A stretch of DNA of 64,000 nt from Sphingobacteriaceae bacterium. Lineage in GTDB: Bacteria; Bacteroidota; Bacteroidia; Sphingobacteriales; Sphingobacteriaceae. The stretch spans positions 1-64,000 of the forward strand of contig JAGIAD010000012.1 in NCBI GenBank assembly GCA_017745075.1, given 5' to 3'. Shown here piece after piece: positions 61,493 to 64,000 of this stretch (its first letter is position 1; every line of letters begins with the position of its first letter). Under the pieces are notes generated by a model. The model had not been told where the DNA came from, did no database searches, and worked only from the letters and a program-made list of their open reading frames with translations. The translations under genes and the position numbers were made by a program.

Positions 61493-63769
61493 ATGTTTTT
61501 TAATTGTAAGCCAGCTATCCTCTGCGCCTTAATCTCATTTTTAGCCTTTGGCTTTTCCGCACCTGTTCTTGCTCAAGAGAAAGAAAAACCGTCCTTATTG
61601 CTTTGGGACGACAAGCCTGCAACAAAATGGATGACCGAAGCATATCCCATTGGCAATGGCCGCATCGGCGGGATGATTTTCGGTGGTGTAAATCAGGAAC
61701 ACATCCAGTTTAATGATAATACACTTTGGACCGGAGATGAAAATGACCGTGGCATGTACCAGGCTTTTGGCGATCTGTTTATCGATTTCAACAATAAAGA
61801 CCAGCAATTTACCAGCTACAGCCGCAAATTGGATATTACCAAAGCCGTCCATATCATTAACTACACCCAAAACGCTACCCAATTTAAACGTGAGTATTTT
61901 TGCAGCTTTCCGGATAAAGTGATGGTACTGCGTTTTACGGCTAACCAGAAAAAAGCCTATTCGGCGATCATTAGTTTAAAAGATGCACACCTGGGAACAA
62001 TAACCACCAGCGAAAATACCATCCGGCTAACCGGCAAACTACCAAACGGCATGACTTACCAGGCCACTGCTGTAGTTAAAGTAGAAGGCGGAAAACTGGA
62101 AGCGATAAAAGATGGCGAGAAAGAAAAATTAAAAGTAACGGATGCAGATGCGTTTACGCTCATGTTTACGGCAGCAACCAATTACCTCAATAAACGCGAA
62201 CAAAACTGGAGAGGTGAAGAACCTGCCCCTAAAATTGAACGGGTTTTAAACGCGGTTAAAGCCAAAAGCTATGGTGATCTTTTAAAAACACATATAGCCG
62301 ATTACGGCGGTTTATTTAACCGCCTTTCCATAAATCTTGGAACAGGCGATGCAGCCAGCCAAAAGCTGCCTACCCATCAAAGACTGATCAATTATAAAAA
62401 AATAGCCGATCCGGCACTCGAAGCTTTAATTTTTCAATATGGCCGATACCTGTTAATCAGCTCATCAAGGCCAGGTGGTTTACCTGCAAATCTGCAAGGC
62501 CTTTGGAACGAAAGTAATACCCCACCCTGGGGCAGCGATTACCATTCTAACATCAATATCCAGATGAATTATTGGCTAGCTGAACCGACCAATCTTTCTG
62601 AATGCCAGATTCCATACCTGGATTATATTAACAGCATGAGAGAAGTCAGCGCTGTAGCCACGCGCAAGCAGTATCCCAATACCAGGGGCTGGACGGTAAA
62701 AACCGAAAATAATATTTTTGGCGGCATGAGTTTTCTGTGGAATACCCCTGGCAGTGCCTGGTATGCACAGGCGCTCTGGGAACATTATGCCTTTACAAAA
62801 GATAAAAATTATTTAAAGAATTTCGCCTACCCGATTATAAAGGAAATCTCCGAATTTTGGGACGATCATTTGAAAAGAAGACCAGACGGAACATTGGTAT
62901 CGCCATTGGGCTGGTCGCCAGAACATGGCCCAACCGAAGATGGGGTAACGCATGATCAACAAATTGTATTTGATCTGTTTACCAATTATATAGAAGCTGC
63001 TGACGCTTTAGGTATTGATGCCGACTACAAAAACCATATTGCAGATCTTAAAGCGCATCTACTGAAGCCAAAAATCGGAAAATGGGGACAATTGCAGGAA
63101 TGGGAAACCGACCGTGATGACCCGAAAGATCAGCACAGGCATATTTCCCATTTATTTGGCTTACACCCTGGGAGGGAAATCAGCACGATTAAAACACCAG
63201 AATTGGCAAAAGCAGCCAAGGTAACGCTAACCGCCCGTGGTGATGAATCTACAGGTTGGTCTATGGCCTGGAAAATAAATTTCTGGGCGAGGTTGCAGGA
63301 CGGCAATCATGCTTATAAAATCTTACAAAACTTTATTACGCCTGTTGGTGGTTCAGGTACCGATTATAATAAAGGTGGTGGAATTTATACCAACCTGTTC
63401 TGTGCACACCCGCCCTTTCAGATTGATGGCAATTTTGGTTATACTGCCGGTATTTCAGAAATGTTGCTGCAAAGCCAAACCGGCGAACTACAGTTTTTAC
63501 CAGCTTTACCCGATCAATGGGCCACAGGAAGTATTCAAGGATTAAGGGGCCGCGGTAATTTCGAAATTACCGATCTGCAGTGGAAGGATGGTAAAATTGT
63601 GGCTTTGTCAATCAAATCATTATCAGGAGAAAGGTGTATCATCAGAAGTCCAAATGCCCTAAAAGCAAATCTACATGGAATCAAGGTTGAAAAAACCGAA
63701 AATGATTTTAAGTACAGTTTTGAAACACAAACAGGAAAGGTATATCACTTTGAAGGATTGAATAAATAA
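61493..63769 (+). CDS. GH95 alpha-L-fucosidase (alpha-1,2)
   Basis: A 758 aa secreted inverting fucosidase (signal to about APVLAQ). It opens with the GH95 signature WMTEAYPIGNGRIGGMIFGG. Active-site residues match BbAfcA: N353 and N355 (HSNINIQMNYW), E477 as acid (GWSPEHGPTED) and D645 (PPFQIDGNFGYTAG). It releases terminal L-fucose from glycans, which the 31132-35364 genes could oxidise to pyruvate and lactate. Some GH95 members act on L-galactose or other sugars, so substrate is not certain. Confidence 0.93.
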   Translation: MFFNCKPAILCALISFLAFGFSAPVLAQEKEKPSLLLWDDKPATKWMTEAYPIGNGRIGGMIFGGVNQEHIQFNDNTLWTGDENDRGMYQAFGDLFIDFNNKDQQFTSYSRKLDITKAVHIINYTQNATQFKREYFCSFPDKVMVLRFTANQKKAYSAIISLKDAHLGTITTSENTIRLTGKLPNGMTYQATAVVKVEGGKLEAIKDGEKEKLKVTDADAFTLMFTAATNYLNKREQNWRGEEPAPKIERVLNAVKAKSYGDLLKTHIADYGGLFNRLSINLGTGDAASQKLPTHQRLINYKKIADPALEALIFQYGRYLLISSSRPGGLPANLQGLWNESNTPPWGSDYHSNINIQMNYWLAEPTNLSECQIPYLDYINSMREVSAVATRKQYPNTRGWTVKTENNIFGGMSFLWNTPGSAWYAQALWEHYAFTKDKNYLKNFAYPIIKEISEFWDDHLKRRPDGTLVSPLGWSPEHGPTEDGVTHDQQIVFDLFTNYIEAADALGIDADYKNHIADLKAHLLKPKIGKWGQLQEWETDRDDPKDQHRHISHLFGLHPGREISTIKTPELAKAAKVTLTARGDESTGWSMAWKINFWARLQDGNHAYKILQNFITPVGGSGTDYNKGGGIYTNLFCAHPPFQIDGNFGYTAGISEMLLQSQTGELQFLPALPDQWATGSIQGLRGRGNFEITDLQWKDGKIVALSIKSLSGERCIIRSPNALKANLHGIKVEKTENDFKYSFETQTGKVYHFEGLNK

Positions 63770-63778
63770 AAAAATATA

Positions 63779-63807
63779 GAGTTAACCACTTTCTGACTAT
63801 TTAACTC
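63779..63807 (+). terminator. Weak hairpin after the GH95 gene
   Basis: gagttaa (63779-63785) and ttaactc (63801-63807) can pair across a 15-base loop. There is no good T-tract, so termination here is uncertain. Confidence 0.3.
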
Positions 63808-63961
63808 CAGGTTAAAAATAGCTATTTCTCGTCATTGCCAATGTTAATTATTTAATTTAAGTTTGACTGTCTTTTGCGCTGGTCAGAAGAATATTCTAGT
63901 AATCTAATCAGATGCAACTTATAGTCAGTCTGTTTAAAAATCAACAAACCCAAGTGAAAAA

Positions 63962-64000
63962 ATGAAATATGTAATTAACGGCAATTTTCTACTAGGCAAT
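63962..64000 (+). CDS. Partial gene cut by the window end
   Basis: An ATG at 63962 opens a frame of 13 codons (MKYVINGNFLLGN) that runs off the window. The start resembles N-termini of some GT4-type glycosyltransferases (M-K-x-x-I-N-G-x-F-L), but 13 residues cannot settle a family. Confidence 0.35.
   Translation, partial: MKYVINGNFLLGN

Noticed and set aside
1..64000. CRISPR array, insertion sequence, rRNA operon or prophage
   Set aside because: No regularly spaced repeats, no transposase genes, no rRNA sequence and no phage structural genes were found.

Overview
The window looks like a chromosomal segment of a Pedobacter-like member of the Sphingobacteriaceae (phylum Bacteroidota). The signs are a SusC/SusD pair under an ECF sigma/FecR module, promoters of the Bacteroidota type (TTTG, 19-20 bases, TAnnTTTG), many SPII lipoproteins, GH92 and GH95 glycosidases, and about 40% GC judged by eye. 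The genus is inferred from gene content only.

Layout. 1-256: REP-like palindromes. 257-12086 (minus strand): a Sus-type uptake locus whose enzymes are phosphoesterases (glycerophosphodiester phosphodiesterase, calcineurin-like phosphatase), with DUF5689, SusD, SusC carrying an STN domain, FecR and ECF sigma. 12147-13385: sterol-desaturase-family hydroxylase. 13549-18503 (plus): polyphosphate glucokinase, gnd, zwf, pgl and a DUF5655 gene. 18784-22456 (minus): ppx, ppk1 and a Lys/Ala-rich histone-like protein, so polyphosphate synthesis, breakdown and use as a glucose-phosphorylating reagent lie together with the oxidative pentose phosphate pathway. 22533-26058: yajQ, GNAT, DUF4142, subtilase. 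26235-29964 (minus): paoABC-type periplasmic aldehyde oxidoreductase. 30140-35364 (plus): yceH, then a non-phosphorylating L-fucose catabolic set and an FMN lactate dehydrogenase. 35488-38215: galactose mutarotase, HAD phosphatase/mutase, Nudix-winged-helix regulator.

At 38398 lies tRNA-Lys(UUU). Its 3' end is the left edge of a 9.1 kb integrated element (38456-47593) bounded by a perfect 19 bp direct repeat. The element carries a tyrosine integrase, RadC, a MobC-like protein between palindrome clusters (no relaxase), and a tight four-gene AT-rich operon: unknown 363 aa protein, BrxD-like P-loop ATPase, PD-(D/E)XK nuclease-like protein, and D12-class adenine methyltransferase. I read this operon as a candidate anti-phage or restriction-like defence system that I cannot assign to a named type. 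It is the main discovery candidate here.

47641-57384 is a mixed accessory stretch: DUF1080-like protein, SDR with AraC regulator, a DHFR-like reductase, two DJ-1/PfpI proteins, an epimerase, a lipoprotein, and an NmrA/HxlR divergent pair with a clear operator-promoter region. 57428-63769 holds a GH92 enzyme with Gln at the expected acid position, an S41 peptidase and a GH95 alpha-L-fucosidase, which could feed the fucose pathway upstream. A partial gene starts at 63962.
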